Below, in pieces: positions 6,818 to 15,667 of a DNA stretch of 18,248 nt (the first letter of the stretch is position 1; every line of letters starts with the position of its first letter). The DNA comes from JAJRXR01 sp044439985 (lineage in GTDB: Bacteria; Planctomycetota; Phycisphaerae; Phycisphaerales; UBA1924). The DNA is taken from positions 1 to 18,248 of the forward strand of contig JBITAG010000304.1 of the NCBI GenBank assembly GCA_044439985.1, in the 5' to 3' direction. The notes under the pieces are model-generated. The model did no database searches. It was not told the DNA's origin and saw nothing but the letters and a program-made list of their open reading frames with translations. The translations under genes were made by a program, and so were the position numbers.

Positions 6818-7828
6818 ATGCACGAGATGAATGGACGGGACGATCGGGGGCTGGTCGGCGTCGCCGGGGCGACAGGGTTCGTCGGGCGGGCGTTGGTGCG
6901 CGAGCTGCTCGGGCGGGGGTGGCACGTTCGCGGGCTGACCCGGAGCCTGAGCAAGGCCCGCGAGGTCCTGCCGCGCGACGCGATGGAGGACGGGCGTCTG
7001 AGCGTGATCGAGGGGGACGCCCTGGGCGAGAAGGTGGCGGACCGTCTGGTCGCGGGCGCGGACGCGTGCGTGAACCTCATCGGGATCATCCGGGAGACGA
7101 GCGGGCGCCAGACCTTCGAGCGGGCGCACACGCTGACCACGCGGGCGCTCGTCCGGGCGAGCGAGCGGGCGGGCGTTGGCCGGTACATCCAGATGTCGGC
7201 GCTCGGGGTGAGCGACGAGGGGGCGACGGCGTACTACCGGACGAAGTGGGCCGCGGAACGCGCGGTGCGCGCCAGCTCGCTGCGATGGACGATCTTCCGC
7301 CCGGGGCTGATCCACGGCCCGGAGGGGGAGTTCATGCAGATGGCCAAGTCCTGGTGCGAGGGTCGCAAGGCGCCGCACCTGTTCATCCCGACGTTCACGC
7401 GTCTGGACCCGGAGTGGTCGCCGCCCCGCCCCCCGCGGTTCGAGGATCCGGTGGTCTCGCCGGTGCGGGTGGAGGACGTGGCCTTCGCGATGGCCGAATC
7501 GCTCGAGCGGGAGGCGGCGGCGTGGGAGGTGTACGACCTGGTCGGCCCGGAGCGGATCACGATGCGGGAGATGCTCACGTCGCTGCGTGACGCGTTGCCG
7601 CTGGGGAAGAAGAACCTTCGTGTGATCGGGGCGCCGAGCGAGGTGATGGCGATCAAGGCGAAGGTGGCGGCGATGGTCGGCCTTCGCGACGCGCTGCCGT
7701 TCGATGAGGGGATGGCGATCATGGGGGGGAAGGATTCGGTGGCGGGGCTGGACAAGGCCTCGGCGCATCTGAGCTTCGCCCCGGCGCCGTTCACGGAGAC
7801 GATGCGGGCGTACGCCGCGTCGATGTAG
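6818..7828 (+). CDS. NAD(P)-binding SDR-family protein, complex I NDUFA9 subfamily-like
   Basis: 336 residues with an atypical/extended short-chain dehydrogenase fold. The nucleotide loop GATGFVG lies at 17-23, the NLIGII segment typical of the NDUFA9-like group at about 86-91, the catalytic-type YxxxK at Tyr139-Lys143 (YYRTK), and IFRPGLIHGP at about 158-167. Members of this subfamily in bacteria are often annotated as NAD-dependent epimerases or nucleoside-sugar reductases. The mitochondrial relative is a structural complex I subunit, so catalysis is uncertain. The start ATG has GGAG at 6805-6808 with a 9-base spacer; ATGs at 6827 and 6831 are less well placed (the second is out of frame). 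RNase R follows 58 bases downstream on the same strand. The open frame continues far upstream of 6818 antisense to the ABC gene, which is not coding. Confidence 0.88.
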   Translation: MHEMNGRDDRGLVGVAGATGFVGRALVRELLGRGWHVRGLTRSLSKAREVLPRDAMEDGRLSVIEGDALGEKVADRLVAGADACVNLIGIIRETSGRQTFERAHTLTTRALVRASERAGVGRYIQMSALGVSDEGATAYYRTKWAAERAVRASSLRWTIFRPGLIHGPEGEFMQMAKSWCEGRKAPHLFIPTFTRLDPEWSPPRPPRFEDPVVSPVRVEDVAFAMAESLEREAAAWEVYDLVGPERITMREMLTSLRDALPLGKKNLRVIGAPSEVMAIKAKVAAMVGLRDALPFDEGMAIMGGKDSVAGLDKASAHLSFAPAPFTETMRAYAASM

Positions 7829-7851
7829 AGACGAATGACGCGGCCCGCGAT

Positions 7852-7871
7852 GCTCGTTCGAGCGTGCGAGC
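7852..7871 (+). other. Small inverted repeat before RNase R
   Basis: GCTCG-TT-CGAGC at 7852-7863, with a second CGAGC at 7867-7871 that could pair instead with a larger loop. It ends directly before the GGAAGGGA ribosome binding site of rnr and could form a 5'-leader stem. The two-base loop makes the first pairing unlikely as RNA, so this is weak. Confidence 0.25.
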
Positions 7872-7886
7872 TGGAAGGGACGCCAC

Positions 7887-10361
7887 ATGCCGCTGCAGTA
7901 CGAGAAACGCCTGCTCAGGCACCTGTCGCACGAGAGCTACGAACCGAAGCCGGTGGACGCCCTGGCCGAGGAACTTGGCATCGAGGACGTTGCGGACTTC
8001 GCCCGCGCCATCGACGTGCTGGCGGAGCGGGGGACGGTATCGATCGGCTCGGGGGATCGGATCGCCCTGCCCGGGCTTCCGGACGAGGGTGAGCTGACCG
8101 GGGAGTTCCGGGGAACGGCCAAGGGGTTCGGCTTCGTCGTGCCGGAGCTGAAGACCAACGACGGGGACATCTTCATCCCGGAGCACGCGACGATGGGCGC
8201 GCTCTCGGGGGACACGGTGCGGATCGCCTACCGGCGTGACCGGAAGCGTGAGAAGTACGCCGGCGGGTTCGGCAAGAGCTTCGCGGGGGAGGTCGTGGAG
8301 ATCCTCAGCCGGAAGCGCGCGGGATTCGCCGGGGAGGTGTACAAGCAGGGCGGGACGTGGATGCTCCACCCGGACGGGAAGGAGCTGACCCAGCCGGTCA
8401 TCCTGCGCGACGCGACGAGCAAGAACGTCAAGCCCGGGGACAAGGTCGTCATCGAGCTGATCGAGTACCCCGAGGGGGGCGCCCTGGGCGAGGGGGTCAT
8501 CACGAAGGTGCTCGGCGAGGCGGGCGACCCGAGCGCGGAGACGCAGGCGGTGATCGCGGCGTACTCCCTCCCGGAGCCGGACTCCTTCCCCGAGGCGTGC
8601 GTCGAGCAGGCGCGGGAAGCGACAAGGGCCTTCGACCAGGCGGTGAAGGCGTGGGAGGAGCGGGGCGAGAGTGCTCTGGAACTTCGCGCGGACCTGACCG
8701 ACGAGTTCATCTGCACCATCGACCCGCCGGACGCCAAGGACTACGACGACGCGATCAGCATCAAGCGGACGAGCGACGGGTGGGAGCTGGGGATCCACAT
8801 CGCGGACGTGAGCGCGTTCATCGAGCCGGGGTCGGCGCTGGACCTGGAGGGGTACGAGCGGGGGAACAGCTGCTACCTGCCGCGCCTGGTCATCCCGATG
8901 CTCCCCGAGGTGCTGTCGAACGGGATCTGCTCGCTGCAGGAGGGCGTGCCGCGTTTCGCGAAGACGGCGATCATCAGCTACGACCGCAAGGGGAACGTGA
9001 AGGGGCAGGGTTTCTGCAGCTCGCTGATCCGGAGCCGCAAGCGGATGACCTACCTCGAGGCGCAGGCGCTCATCGACGGCGACCTCGAGGAGGCGAAGAA
9101 ACACGCGAAGACGGAGCCGAACTACACCGACGAGCTGATCGCGACGGTCAAGGAGATGGACACGCTGGCGCGGGTGATCCGGGAACGACGGCGCCGGGCG
9201 GGGATGATCCATCTGGACCTGCCGGACGTGGAGCTGATTTTCGACGACGAGGGACGGGTGATCGACGCGGAGGAGGAGGACGACGCCTTCACGCACACGA
9301 TCATCGAGATGTTCATGGTGGAGGCGAACGAGTCGCTCGCGCGGCTCTTCGAGGAGATGGGCGTCCCCCTGCTGCGTCGGGTCCACCCCGAGCCGGTGCC
9401 CGGGAGCGTGGACCAGATGCGCAAGACCGCGAAGGTCGCGGGCTTCTCCATCCCCAAGAACCCGGAACGCGAGCAGCTCCAGGCGCTGCTCGACGCGACC
9501 AGCGGCACGCCGGCGGCGTGGCCGGTGCACATGGCCGTGCTCCGGACGCTTACCAAGGCCGAGTACTCCCCGGCGTTGATCGGGCACTACGCCCTGGCCT
9601 CCGCCGCGTACGCCCACTTCACCAGCCCGATCCGGAGATACCCGGACCTGACCGTTCACCGGGCGCTGCTTGAGTACCTGAAGCGCACCGACAACGGGGT
9701 GAACCGGCCCAGGAGCGAGCGGGACAAGAAGGCGCTCGGGCGGGAGCTTAGGGGCGTGCTCCCCAGCGAATCGGACCTGCTCGAGGTCGGGCGTCACTGC
9801 TCGCAGACCGAGCAGAACGCGGAGGACGCGGAGCGCACCCTCCGCCAGTTCCTCGTCCTCCAACTCCTCAGCGAACACATCGGCGAGGAGTTCAGCGGGA
9901 TCGTCACGGGCGTGATTCCCCGCGGCGTCTTCGTCCAGCTCGAGAAGTACCTCGCCGACGGGATGATCGCCAAGCAGGACCTGCCCGGGGACACGACGCG
10001 CGGCGCCAAACCACCGAAGTGGTACGTTGACGACCGGACCGGGGCGATGGTCGACGCCAACTCCGGTCGGAGTTACAACATGGGCGACCGGGTCAAGGTC
10101 TACATCGCGGGCGTGGACTTGGCGCAGCGCAAGCTCGACCTGGCGATCAGCGACGCCGATTCGCGCGCCGCGGGGAAGGCGAAGAACGTCAAGGGGCTGA
10201 CCCTGGGCGGCGGCGCGGGCGGGATGGGCGAATCCAGGGGCGCCGGCTTCGGCTCGATGAAGACGCCCGGCGCCCAGCGTCGATCACGCAAGAGCAAGTC
10301 CCGCGATCGCAACAAGAGCGACCACCGGAAGGACCGGAAGGGCAAGGGCAAGCGGCAGTAG
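7887..10361 (+). CDS. rnr: Ribonuclease R (RNB-family 3'-5' exoribonuclease)
   Basis: 824 residues, close to E. coli RNase R (813). It degrades structured RNA 3' to 5', in mRNA and rRNA quality control. Domain order is complete: helix-turn-helix-like N-terminus (1-60, LLRHLSHESYEPKPVDALAEEL region), cold-shock domains (about 70-210, with GFGFV at 80-84 and DGDIFIP), the RNB catalytic domain (about 265-600) with TIDPPDAKDYDDA, whose Asp279, Asp285, Asp287 and Asp288 match the metal-binding aspartates, an S1 domain (about 650-755), and a basic Lys/Arg/Ser tail (795-824) like that used for RNA duplex unwinding. The S1 domain carries a small insertion (GDTTRGAKPPK) before the conserved TG...MGDRVKV part. 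GGAAGGGA at 7873-7880, 6 bases before the ATG, fixes the start. A hairpin follows the stop. Confidence 0.95.
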   Translation: MPLQYEKRLLRHLSHESYEPKPVDALAEELGIEDVADFARAIDVLAERGTVSIGSGDRIALPGLPDEGELTGEFRGTAKGFGFVVPELKTNDGDIFIPEHATMGALSGDTVRIAYRRDRKREKYAGGFGKSFAGEVVEILSRKRAGFAGEVYKQGGTWMLHPDGKELTQPVILRDATSKNVKPGDKVVIELIEYPEGGALGEGVITKVLGEAGDPSAETQAVIAAYSLPEPDSFPEACVEQAREATRAFDQAVKAWEERGESALELRADLTDEFICTIDPPDAKDYDDAISIKRTSDGWELGIHIADVSAFIEPGSALDLEGYERGNSCYLPRLVIPMLPEVLSNGICSLQEGVPRFAKTAIISYDRKGNVKGQGFCSSLIRSRKRMTYLEAQALIDGDLEEAKKHAKTEPNYTDELIATVKEMDTLARVIRERRRRAGMIHLDLPDVELIFDDEGRVIDAEEEDDAFTHTIIEMFMVEANESLARLFEEMGVPLLRRVHPEPVPGSVDQMRKTAKVAGFSIPKNPEREQLQALLDATSGTPAAWPVHMAVLRTLTKAEYSPALIGHYALASAAYAHFTSPIRRYPDLTVHRALLEYLKRTDNGVNRPRSERDKKALGRELRGVLPSESDLLEVGRHCSQTEQNAEDAERTLRQFLVLQLLSEHIGEEFSGIVTGVIPRGVFVQLEKYLADGMIAKQDLPGDTTRGAKPPKWYVDDRTGAMVDANSGRSYNMGDRVKVYIAGVDLAQRKLDLAISDADSRAAGKAKNVKGLTLGGGAGGMGESRGAGFGSMKTPGAQRRSRKSKSRDRNKSDHRKDRKGKGKRQ

Positions 10362-10377
10362 GCCCGCGTCGGCGGGC
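10362..10377 (+). terminator. Candidate terminator hairpin after rnr
   Basis: A perfect 6-bp GC stem, GCCCGC-GTCG-GCGGGC, begins one base after the rnr stop and is followed by TCTCCCTAT. The T-run is poor, so a strong intrinsic terminator is not certain. The birA promoter box follows at once. Confidence 0.45.
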
Positions 10378-10383
10378 TCTCCC

Positions 10384-10389
10384 TATCAT
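10384..10389 (+). promoter_or_regulatory. -10-like TATCAT upstream of birA
   Basis: TATCAT lies just after the rnr hairpin and 40 bases before the GTG at 10430. The implied leader of roughly 34 bases contains GGAGGAGG. The -35 region is not obvious. Confidence 0.4.
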
Positions 10390-10429
10390 GCGCTGACGAG
10401 TCCCCAGCGGACTTCGGAGGAGGCGTGCG

Positions 10430-11197
10430 GTGTCGGATCTCGGCCTGACCATCCCCATCGAACGGTACGACGAGACGTCCTCAACCCGGGAGCTGGCGCG
10501 CCACGCGGTCGAGTCCGGCGACCTGGGAGAGCACCCGCGGATCTACGTCGCCGCGGCCCAGAGCGAGGGACGGGCGCGCTTCGGGCGAACGTGGCACAGC
10601 CCGCGGGGCGGGCTCTGGCTGACCCTCGCCTGGCCGGTGAACCGGGAGCCCTCGCGCGTGCTCGACGGGCTCGGCATCCGGGTCGGGATAGCGTGCGTCC
10701 ACGCGATCGAGCGCGTCCTGGCGGCGCACGGCAAGGGGGCACGCGTCGAGCTGCGCTGGCCCAACGACGTGCTGATCGACGGCAAGCGGGTCCTCGCGAC
10801 GCTCTGCGAGGTGCTCAAACGCGACGGGAAGACGTACGTGCTCGCCAGCGTCGGGATCAACGCGGACTTCAGCGCGTCGGACCTGCCCGAGCCGATCCGC
10901 CCGATCGCGACCACGCTCCGGGATGTCATCGGGGCGCCGGTGAACCTCGAACGCCTGCTCGAATCGATCGGCGCGTTCCTGCAGGATGCGCTCCAGGACG
11001 AGGGCCTGTGCGAAGGGGTGCTCAACGACGCCCGCGATCATCTCCATGCGCTCGGGGAGCAGGTCGAGGTCACGCTCGGGGACCGGACCGTGGTCCGCGG
11101 GTCGCTCGAGGGCCTGAGCGAGGCGGGGCGGCTCATCCTCCGGACCGACCGGGGACGCTTCGTCGCCCCCGAGGGCGCCGAGCTGCACCGGGACTGA
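10430..11197 (+). CDS. birA: Biotin--[acetyl-CoA-carboxylase] ligase, without DNA-binding domain
   Basis: 255 residues. It activates biotin to biotinyl-AMP and transfers it to the carrier protein of acetyl-CoA carboxylase and other biotin enzymes. The biotin loop is GRARFGRTW at 47-55 (Gly to Ala against the usual GRGRxGRxW), followed by SPRGGLWLTL, RWPNDV at 109-114, Lys119 at the position of the catalytic lysine, and SVGINAD at 140-146. The C-terminal small domain (about 205-255) has the SH3-like strands VEVTLGDRTVVRGSLEGL. There is no N-terminal helix-turn-helix, so it is a group I enzyme and not a repressor of biotin genes. The GTG start is fixed by GGAGGAGG at 10416-10423 with a 6-base spacer. 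It converges with the universal stress protein gene across 14 bases. Confidence 0.92.
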   Translation: MSDLGLTIPIERYDETSSTRELARHAVESGDLGEHPRIYVAAAQSEGRARFGRTWHSPRGGLWLTLAWPVNREPSRVLDGLGIRVGIACVHAIERVLAAHGKGARVELRWPNDVLIDGKRVLATLCEVLKRDGKTYVLASVGINADFSASDLPEPIRPIATTLRDVIGAPVNLERLLESIGAFLQDALQDEGLCEGVLNDARDHLHALGEQVEVTLGDRTVVRGSLEGLSEAGRLILRTDRGRFVAPEGAELHRD

Positions 11198-11211
11198 TCG
11201 CCCCGACGCGC

Positions 11212-12018
11212 TCAACGCACCAGCACGAGGGGGGCGTCGAGCCGGCGCAGCACGCTCGCGGTCGTCTCCCCGAAAACGAGACGGTGCAGCCACGAGTCGG
11301 CGTACGCGCCCATCGCGATGACGCTGTGGGTCGTGTGCGCGCCCGCGGCCTCGATCTGCGCCGCCTTCGAGGCGCCCTCGTGCGCGTACGAGAAGACGTT
11401 GGCCTCCGGCGCCAGGTCCTGCGCTTTCTGGAGCACGCCGTCGATCGAGGCGTCGTCGCTCGCCACCGCGAGGACCGTAAGGGGCCACCCTGTCTGCTTG
11501 GCGACGCCTCTGGCCCACTCCACCGCGCGCCGAGCCGGTCGCGACCAGTCGTAGACCGCGAGCACCCGGGACAGATCACGCAGCGGCCCCCCCGCGACGA
11601 GCACCGGGCACGGCCCCCGCTCCACCAGCGCCCGCGTCGCGGAACCGAATCCGCCGGAGGCGAACCGCCCCTTGGCGCCCACGGCGACCAGGTCCCCCGG
11701 GGACGCCAGACGCGCGATGCGATCGATCACCTCGCCGCGCTCGATCCTCGTCTCCAGCTCGACCCCCGCGCGCCCCGCAAAGGCCGCCAGCTCGTTCAGG
11801 AGCGCGCTCGCCTCGTCGTGCGTGAAGGCGGGATCGGGCGCATCGAGACTCGCCGTCGCGGCGGAGGGCTCGGCGAGGATCATCGGGGACGTGGCGGGCT
11901 CGAGGACGCACACCGCGACCACGGGCACGCGCGCGGACCGGGCCAGTTCCAGGGCGTAGGCAAAGGCCTCCCGCCCGAGGTCGGACCCGTCGTAGGCGAC
12001 AACCAGACGCTCGATCAT
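11212..12018 (-). CDS. Tandem universal stress protein (two UspA domains)
   Basis: 268 residues made of two Usp domains, about 1-145 and 150-268. The first starts MIERLVVAYDGSDLGREAFAYAL and contains VAVGAKGRFASGGFGSATR, a nucleotide-binding-type glycine loop, though with 7 instead of the usual 9 residues between the second Gly and Gly-Ser. The second has RVLAVYDWSRPARRAVEWA and IAMGAYADSWLHRLVFGETT, the form common in tandem Usp proteins. ATP binding by the first domain is plausible but not certain. Usp proteins act in the cytoplasm in stress survival; the partner is unknown. The ATG at 12018 overlaps the TGA of the upstream BtuF-like gene (ATGA), so translation is probably coupled. A longer open frame reaching 12459 is antisense-independent read-through of another frame and is not used. 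Confidence 0.88.
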   Translation of the reverse strand: MIERLVVAYDGSDLGREAFAYALELARSARVPVVAVCVLEPATSPMILAEPSAATASLDAPDPAFTHDEASALLNELAAFAGRAGVELETRIERGEVIDRIARLASPGDLVAVGAKGRFASGGFGSATRALVERGPCPVLVAGGPLRDLSRVLAVYDWSRPARRAVEWARGVAKQTGWPLTVLAVASDDASIDGVLQKAQDLAPEANVFSYAHEGASKAAQIEAAGAHTTHSVIAMGAYADSWLHRLVFGETTASVLRRLDAPLVLVR

Positions 12019-12992
12019 CCGATGCCCTCCTTCCAGGGAAACCCCGGCGGGATCAGGTCCGCCCGGCCCTGGATCCAGCCGACCAACCACTCGAACGCAT
12101 CCACCAGACGCGGCCCGGGACGGTTGAACATCTGCGACCCGTCCACGAGCGCCACCCGCCCGTGTCGCACCGCGGGGAGCTGGCGGAACCAGTCCTGTCC
12201 GGCGAGCCGCTGCGCCTCCCGACGGGTCTGCTCCAGGCTCAGCCCGCAGGGGGCGATGACGAGCCAGTCGGGACGGCTGGCCGCGAAGACCTCGGGGGAG
12301 ACGGCAATCGACTTGCCGGCGCGTCGTTGACCCTGCTGGAGGCCGGTGGCGGCGCCGGCCTCCGCGTCCGCCACCGTCTCGTTCAGCGGGTGGCGCCCCC
12401 CTGCCCGCTCGATGAGTTGCACGTTCCAATGACCCGCGACGTAGATCGGATCGGTCCACTCCATGAACCCGACGACAGGCCCTTGCTCGTAGGCGTTGAC
12501 GAACTCCTGGGCCCGGAGCATCCGGGCGCTGAGGTCGACGGCCGCCCGTGCGCCCCGGGCCTCACGCCCGATGGCCCGCCCCACACGGATGAGGTCGTCG
12601 ATCGCCCCTTCCACGGTCTGCGGGCCCAGGGCGAGGATCTCCGGACGGGGGGTGAGCCCCTCGGCCAGGCTCTGAAGGGCGGAGGGATCGACGGCGCAGA
12701 CCCCGCAGAGGTCCTGGGTGAGGATCAGGTCCGGCCGGAGGGCGGCGAGGGCGTCGCGGTCGAGGGTGAAGAGGCTCTCGCCCCGGTTCGCGGCCGCCCG
12801 GAGCCGGGCGTCCACGGTCCCCGAGGGGGAGGCCTCGTCCGGGTCGTACACGACGCGGGGGGCGGTGACCGCGGGGAGGTGGGCGAGCCGCGCCGGGGCG
12901 TCGCAGGCGTGCGAGCGGGCGACGAGGAGGTCCTCGGCGTCGAGCAGGGCCAGGATTTCTGTCGCCGAGGGCAGCAGACTGACGACGCGCAT
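12015..12992 (-). CDS. BtuF-like cobalamin-binding-family protein without signal peptide
   Basis: 325 residues from ATG 12992 (ATG 13007 would add five residues; neither has a Shine-Dalgarno). It belongs to the periplasmic-binding-protein fold family of BtuF/FhuD (MRVVSLLPSATEILALL at the very N-terminus), but there is no signal peptide or lipobox, so it should be cytoplasmic. It shows the set of residues typical of the signal-less subgroup: SHACD (27-31), DLCGVCA (95-100), EWTDPIYVAGHW (178-189), AGGRHPL (197-203) and APCGLSLEQT (247-256). The four cysteines Cys30, Cys96, Cys99 and Cys249 look like a ligand or metal site. The usual annotation is cobalamin-binding protein, but binding in this subgroup is not established as far as I know. 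It is coupled to the Usp gene by ATGA overlap and divergent from gspD. Confidence 0.85.
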   Translation of the reverse strand: MRVVSLLPSATEILALLDAEDLLVARSHACDAPARLAHLPAVTAPRVVYDPDEASPSGTVDARLRAAANRGESLFTLDRDALAALRPDLILTQDLCGVCAVDPSALQSLAEGLTPRPEILALGPQTVEGAIDDLIRVGRAIGREARGARAAVDLSARMLRAQEFVNAYEQGPVVGFMEWTDPIYVAGHWNVQLIERAGGRHPLNETVADAEAGAATGLQQGQRRAGKSIAVSPEVFAASRPDWLVIAPCGLSLEQTRREAQRLAGQDWFRQLPAVRHGRVALVDGSQMFNRPGPRLVDAFEWLVGWIQGRADLIPPGFPWKEGIG

Positions 12993-13064
12993 GGTCAAGG
13001 CTCGCATTGGAGCGCCGCGGCGGAAGATCCGTCCGCCCAATCGCGTCGCCCGGGTGATGAGTCG

Positions 13065-13073
13065 GTAGGATAC
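13065..13073. promoter_or_regulatory. Candidate divergent -10 region between the BtuF-like gene and gspD
   Basis: The 143-base gap 12993-13135 has one clearly A/T-bearing site, GTAGGATAC. Read on the plus strand it gives TAGGAT (13066-13071), which would leave a leader of about 57 bases for gspD; on the minus strand it gives TATCCT for the BtuF-like gene. No cobalamin riboswitch or B12 box is seen here. Confidence 0.3.
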
Positions 13074-13135
13074 GGGCCCCGCGGCGTCGCTCGAGCGCGA
13101 ACGCTCACCCAGCCCCCGCGAAGGAGGATACGCCT

Positions 13136-15667
13136 GTGCGCATCGTGAACGGACGGAGCCGAACCACGATCGGCACATCGTGTGCGCCCACCCTGGCCGG
13201 CGCCCTGGCGCTGGTCGCGGGGACGGGCCTCGCAATCGCCCAGCCCGGCGTTCAGCCCGGCGACCGGATCGCCGGCGTGCAGACCGGGGCGGACTTCCAG
13301 GCCGGCCTCTCGGGCGCCCAGCCCGCGAACGAGGAGGAGATGGTCAGCTTCGACCAGTTCGCCGAGGCGGTGGAGCTGACGACGCTGGTGAACTTCGTCG
13401 GGGAAGTGCTCGGGATCAACATCGTCATCAAGGGAACGCTGGCGGGGTCGATCACCTTCAACGCGGAGGTGGAGGTTCCCCTGAGTGAGTTGCTCCCGAT
13501 GCTCCGGGCCCTGCTCGAGCAGTGGGACTACACGATCACCTCGACGGAGGTCCCGGGCCTGTACACGGTCCTGCCGGTGGGCGACATCGCCCCCGTCATG
13601 GGGGGCACGACGCGGGTCTTCCCCACGCCCAACGTCAAGCCCTCCCTGCTCGTCGAAGCGCTCACGAGCCTGCTCGGCGGGGCGCCGAACCAGATCCGCG
13701 CCGTCGATGAGCTTGGGGTGATCGTGGCGACCGCCCCCCCACTCCAGCTCGACCGGATCAACCGCATGGTCGAGGAGTTCCTGGCGCTCTACCGGGCGCA
13801 GGAGTACACCCGGATCGAGCTGGACTACATCGCGGCGCCGACCGCGCGCGAGCGGGCCATCGGCCTGGTCGGCGGCTCGACCGACGCCTTCGCCCGCCAG
13901 AACCTCCAGGGACGCCAGGTCAACCAGCAGAACGCCCAGACGGGCGCTCTCGGCCTGGGCGGGTCCGGGCTCGACAACCTGGGCGAACGCCTCGCCGTGG
14001 ACGCCCAGGGCAACGCCCTGATCTTTCGCGGCACGCAGGACGAGCTGGCGACGGTCATCCAGATCATCGATGTGATCGACGTGCCCAACACGCTCTCGCC
14101 GCGCAACTACTTCGCGGGCAGCGCCGCCCTCCAGATCGCGGACATCGCGAGCCAGCAGGGCCTCGGGGAGGTCATCACCCTCCAGACGAGCCAGGACAAC
14201 AACATCGCCGCCCTGCAGCAACGCAACATCAACCCGCAGACCCTCGGCCAGGGCGCCGCCCGCACGGGTGGCCCGGTCATGGTCGTGGACCCGAACCGCC
14301 AGTCGATCATCTACTACGGCACGGCGTCCCAGCAGGAACAGCTCGCCGCCCTCATGGAGGAGCTGAAGACCGAGGACGATCGGATCGTCATCCGGGAGTA
14401 CAAGCTCAACTACGCCGACTCCGAGGCCGTCGCGGACCTGATCACCGGGCTCATCACCGGGCAGAGCGCCGCCGGCGACGCCCCGCTCCTTCCCGGCGGG
14501 ACGGGACAGACCTCCACGCAGCAGGCGCAGAACTTCGTGCGCGGCGGCGGCGGCGGGGACGACGAGATCGGTGTCTTCGACCCCAACCGCGTCTTCGTCA
14601 TCGCCGACCCTGACAACAACCAGGTTGTCGTCAAGGCGCCCCTCAAGCAGCAGGACGAGTTCGGCAAGCTCGTCGAGCGGCTCGACCTCCGACGCCCGCA
14701 GGTCTTCATCGAGGCGACGATCGTCTCCGTCTCGGACAACTCCGACTTCCGCCTCGCGATCGAGACGCAGCTGACCAGCGGGCAGTGGACCGGGAGCACG
14801 GACTTCGGGCTCTCCACGCCGGGCGCCAACTTCAACAACGCCCGCAGCGTGTCGACCGGCCTGGCCGGCCTGACCACCGCGGTCATCAAGAGCCAGTACG
14901 TCCCCGTGATCGTCAACGCGATCAAGACGGACACGGACTCCAAGATCCTCTCCCGCCCGAGCCTGCTCGTGAACGACAACGAGGAGGCTCGGATCGTCAG
15001 CCTCGAGCAGCAGCCCACCACGAGCACCAGCCAGGGCGACGCGACGACCGAGACGAGCTTCGACGGCTTCGAGGACGCGGGCACGACGCTGGAGGTCACG
15101 CCCAGCATCTCCGAGGCGGGCTCGCTGAGCCTGCAGTACCGCATCGAGCTGTCCAACTTCGTCGGCTCGGGCGCCAACGGGATCCCGGCGCCGCGTCAGG
15201 AACGCACCGTTGAGGGGCAGGTCACCATTCCCTCCGACGCGACGATCGTCGTGGGCGGGATCAAGGTGGACAACGTCAGCGACACGGTCGTGAAGGTTCC
15301 GCTGCTGGGCGACATCCCGCTGGTGGGGCACGCCTTCCGCGACACGCAGAAGGTCAACAACAGCTCGACGCTCTACGTCTTCCTGACCCCCCGCATCATG
15401 ACCGACCCGAACTTCTACGACCTCAAGCTCTTCAGCCAGGGCCCGCAGTCGGCGATGGACCTGGAGGACGACATCCCCTCGATGGAGCCGGTCAGGATCG
15501 AGATGCGCACCCCGACCGCGACCCCGTGGCAGGCGCCCCCGCCGCCCCCGAGCGCCCGCCCGGAGGAGGGGGAGCCCGAGTTCCTGGAAGTGGACCTGAA
15601 CGCCCCGGCGCCGGTGATCGAGCTGGACGGCAGCCTGACCGACGCGGGCGTGGGCGCGGACCGCTGA
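13136..15667 (+). CDS. gspD: Secretin (GspD/PulD family), type II secretion outer-membrane channel
   Basis: 843 residues. Secretins form multimeric outer-membrane channels for type II secretion or type IV pili. A signal peptide ends at AIA-Q (35/36). An N0-like domain (about 65-135, FVGEVLGINIVIKG) and further N-domains (about 150-450) follow. The region is interrupted by Gln/Asn-rich segments (NQQNAQTG; NNIAALQQRNINPQ) and a Gly-rich linker near 468. The secretin domain spans about 520-755 (PQVFIEATIVSVSDNSDF; ILSRPSLLVNDNEEA), with the signature VPLLGDIPLVG at 721-731. The C-terminal ~85 residues are acidic and Pro-rich, not the usual pilotin-binding S-domain as far as visible. The GTG start is fixed by AAGGAGG at 13121-13127 with an 8-base spacer. 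Its stop overlaps the gspE start by one base (TGATG). Confidence 0.93.
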   Translation: MRIVNGRSRTTIGTSCAPTLAGALALVAGTGLAIAQPGVQPGDRIAGVQTGADFQAGLSGAQPANEEEMVSFDQFAEAVELTTLVNFVGEVLGINIVIKGTLAGSITFNAEVEVPLSELLPMLRALLEQWDYTITSTEVPGLYTVLPVGDIAPVMGGTTRVFPTPNVKPSLLVEALTSLLGGAPNQIRAVDELGVIVATAPPLQLDRINRMVEEFLALYRAQEYTRIELDYIAAPTARERAIGLVGGSTDAFARQNLQGRQVNQQNAQTGALGLGGSGLDNLGERLAVDAQGNALIFRGTQDELATVIQIIDVIDVPNTLSPRNYFAGSAALQIADIASQQGLGEVITLQTSQDNNIAALQQRNINPQTLGQGAARTGGPVMVVDPNRQSIIYYGTASQQEQLAALMEELKTEDDRIVIREYKLNYADSEAVADLITGLITGQSAAGDAPLLPGGTGQTSTQQAQNFVRGGGGGDDEIGVFDPNRVFVIADPDNNQVVVKAPLKQQDEFGKLVERLDLRRPQVFIEATIVSVSDNSDFRLAIETQLTSGQWTGSTDFGLSTPGANFNNARSVSTGLAGLTTAVIKSQYVPVIVNAIKTDTDSKILSRPSLLVNDNEEARIVSLEQQPTTSTSQGDATTETSFDGFEDAGTTLEVTPSISEAGSLSLQYRIELSNFVGSGANGIPAPRQERTVEGQVTIPSDATIVVGGIKVDNVSDTVVKVPLLGDIPLVGHAFRDTQKVNNSSTLYVFLTPRIMTDPNFYDLKLFSQGPQSAMDLEDDIPSMEPVRIEMRTPTATPWQAPPPPPSARPEEGEPEFLEVDLNAPAPVIELDGSLTDAGVGADR

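Noticed and set aside
7791..9878. 695-codon open frame on the minus strand opposite rnr
   Set aside because: Antisense shadow of rnr; composition is Arg/Leu/Val-rich with no recognisable motif and no ribosome binding site.
12993..13135. Possible cobalamin riboswitch before the BtuF-like gene
   Set aside because: I searched both strands for a B12-box-like core and the expected long structured leader; the 143-base gap is too short and has no such core.
12995..15331. 778-codon open frame on the minus strand opposite gspD
   Set aside because: Antisense shadow of the secretin gene, with low-complexity Asp/Arg/Val composition.
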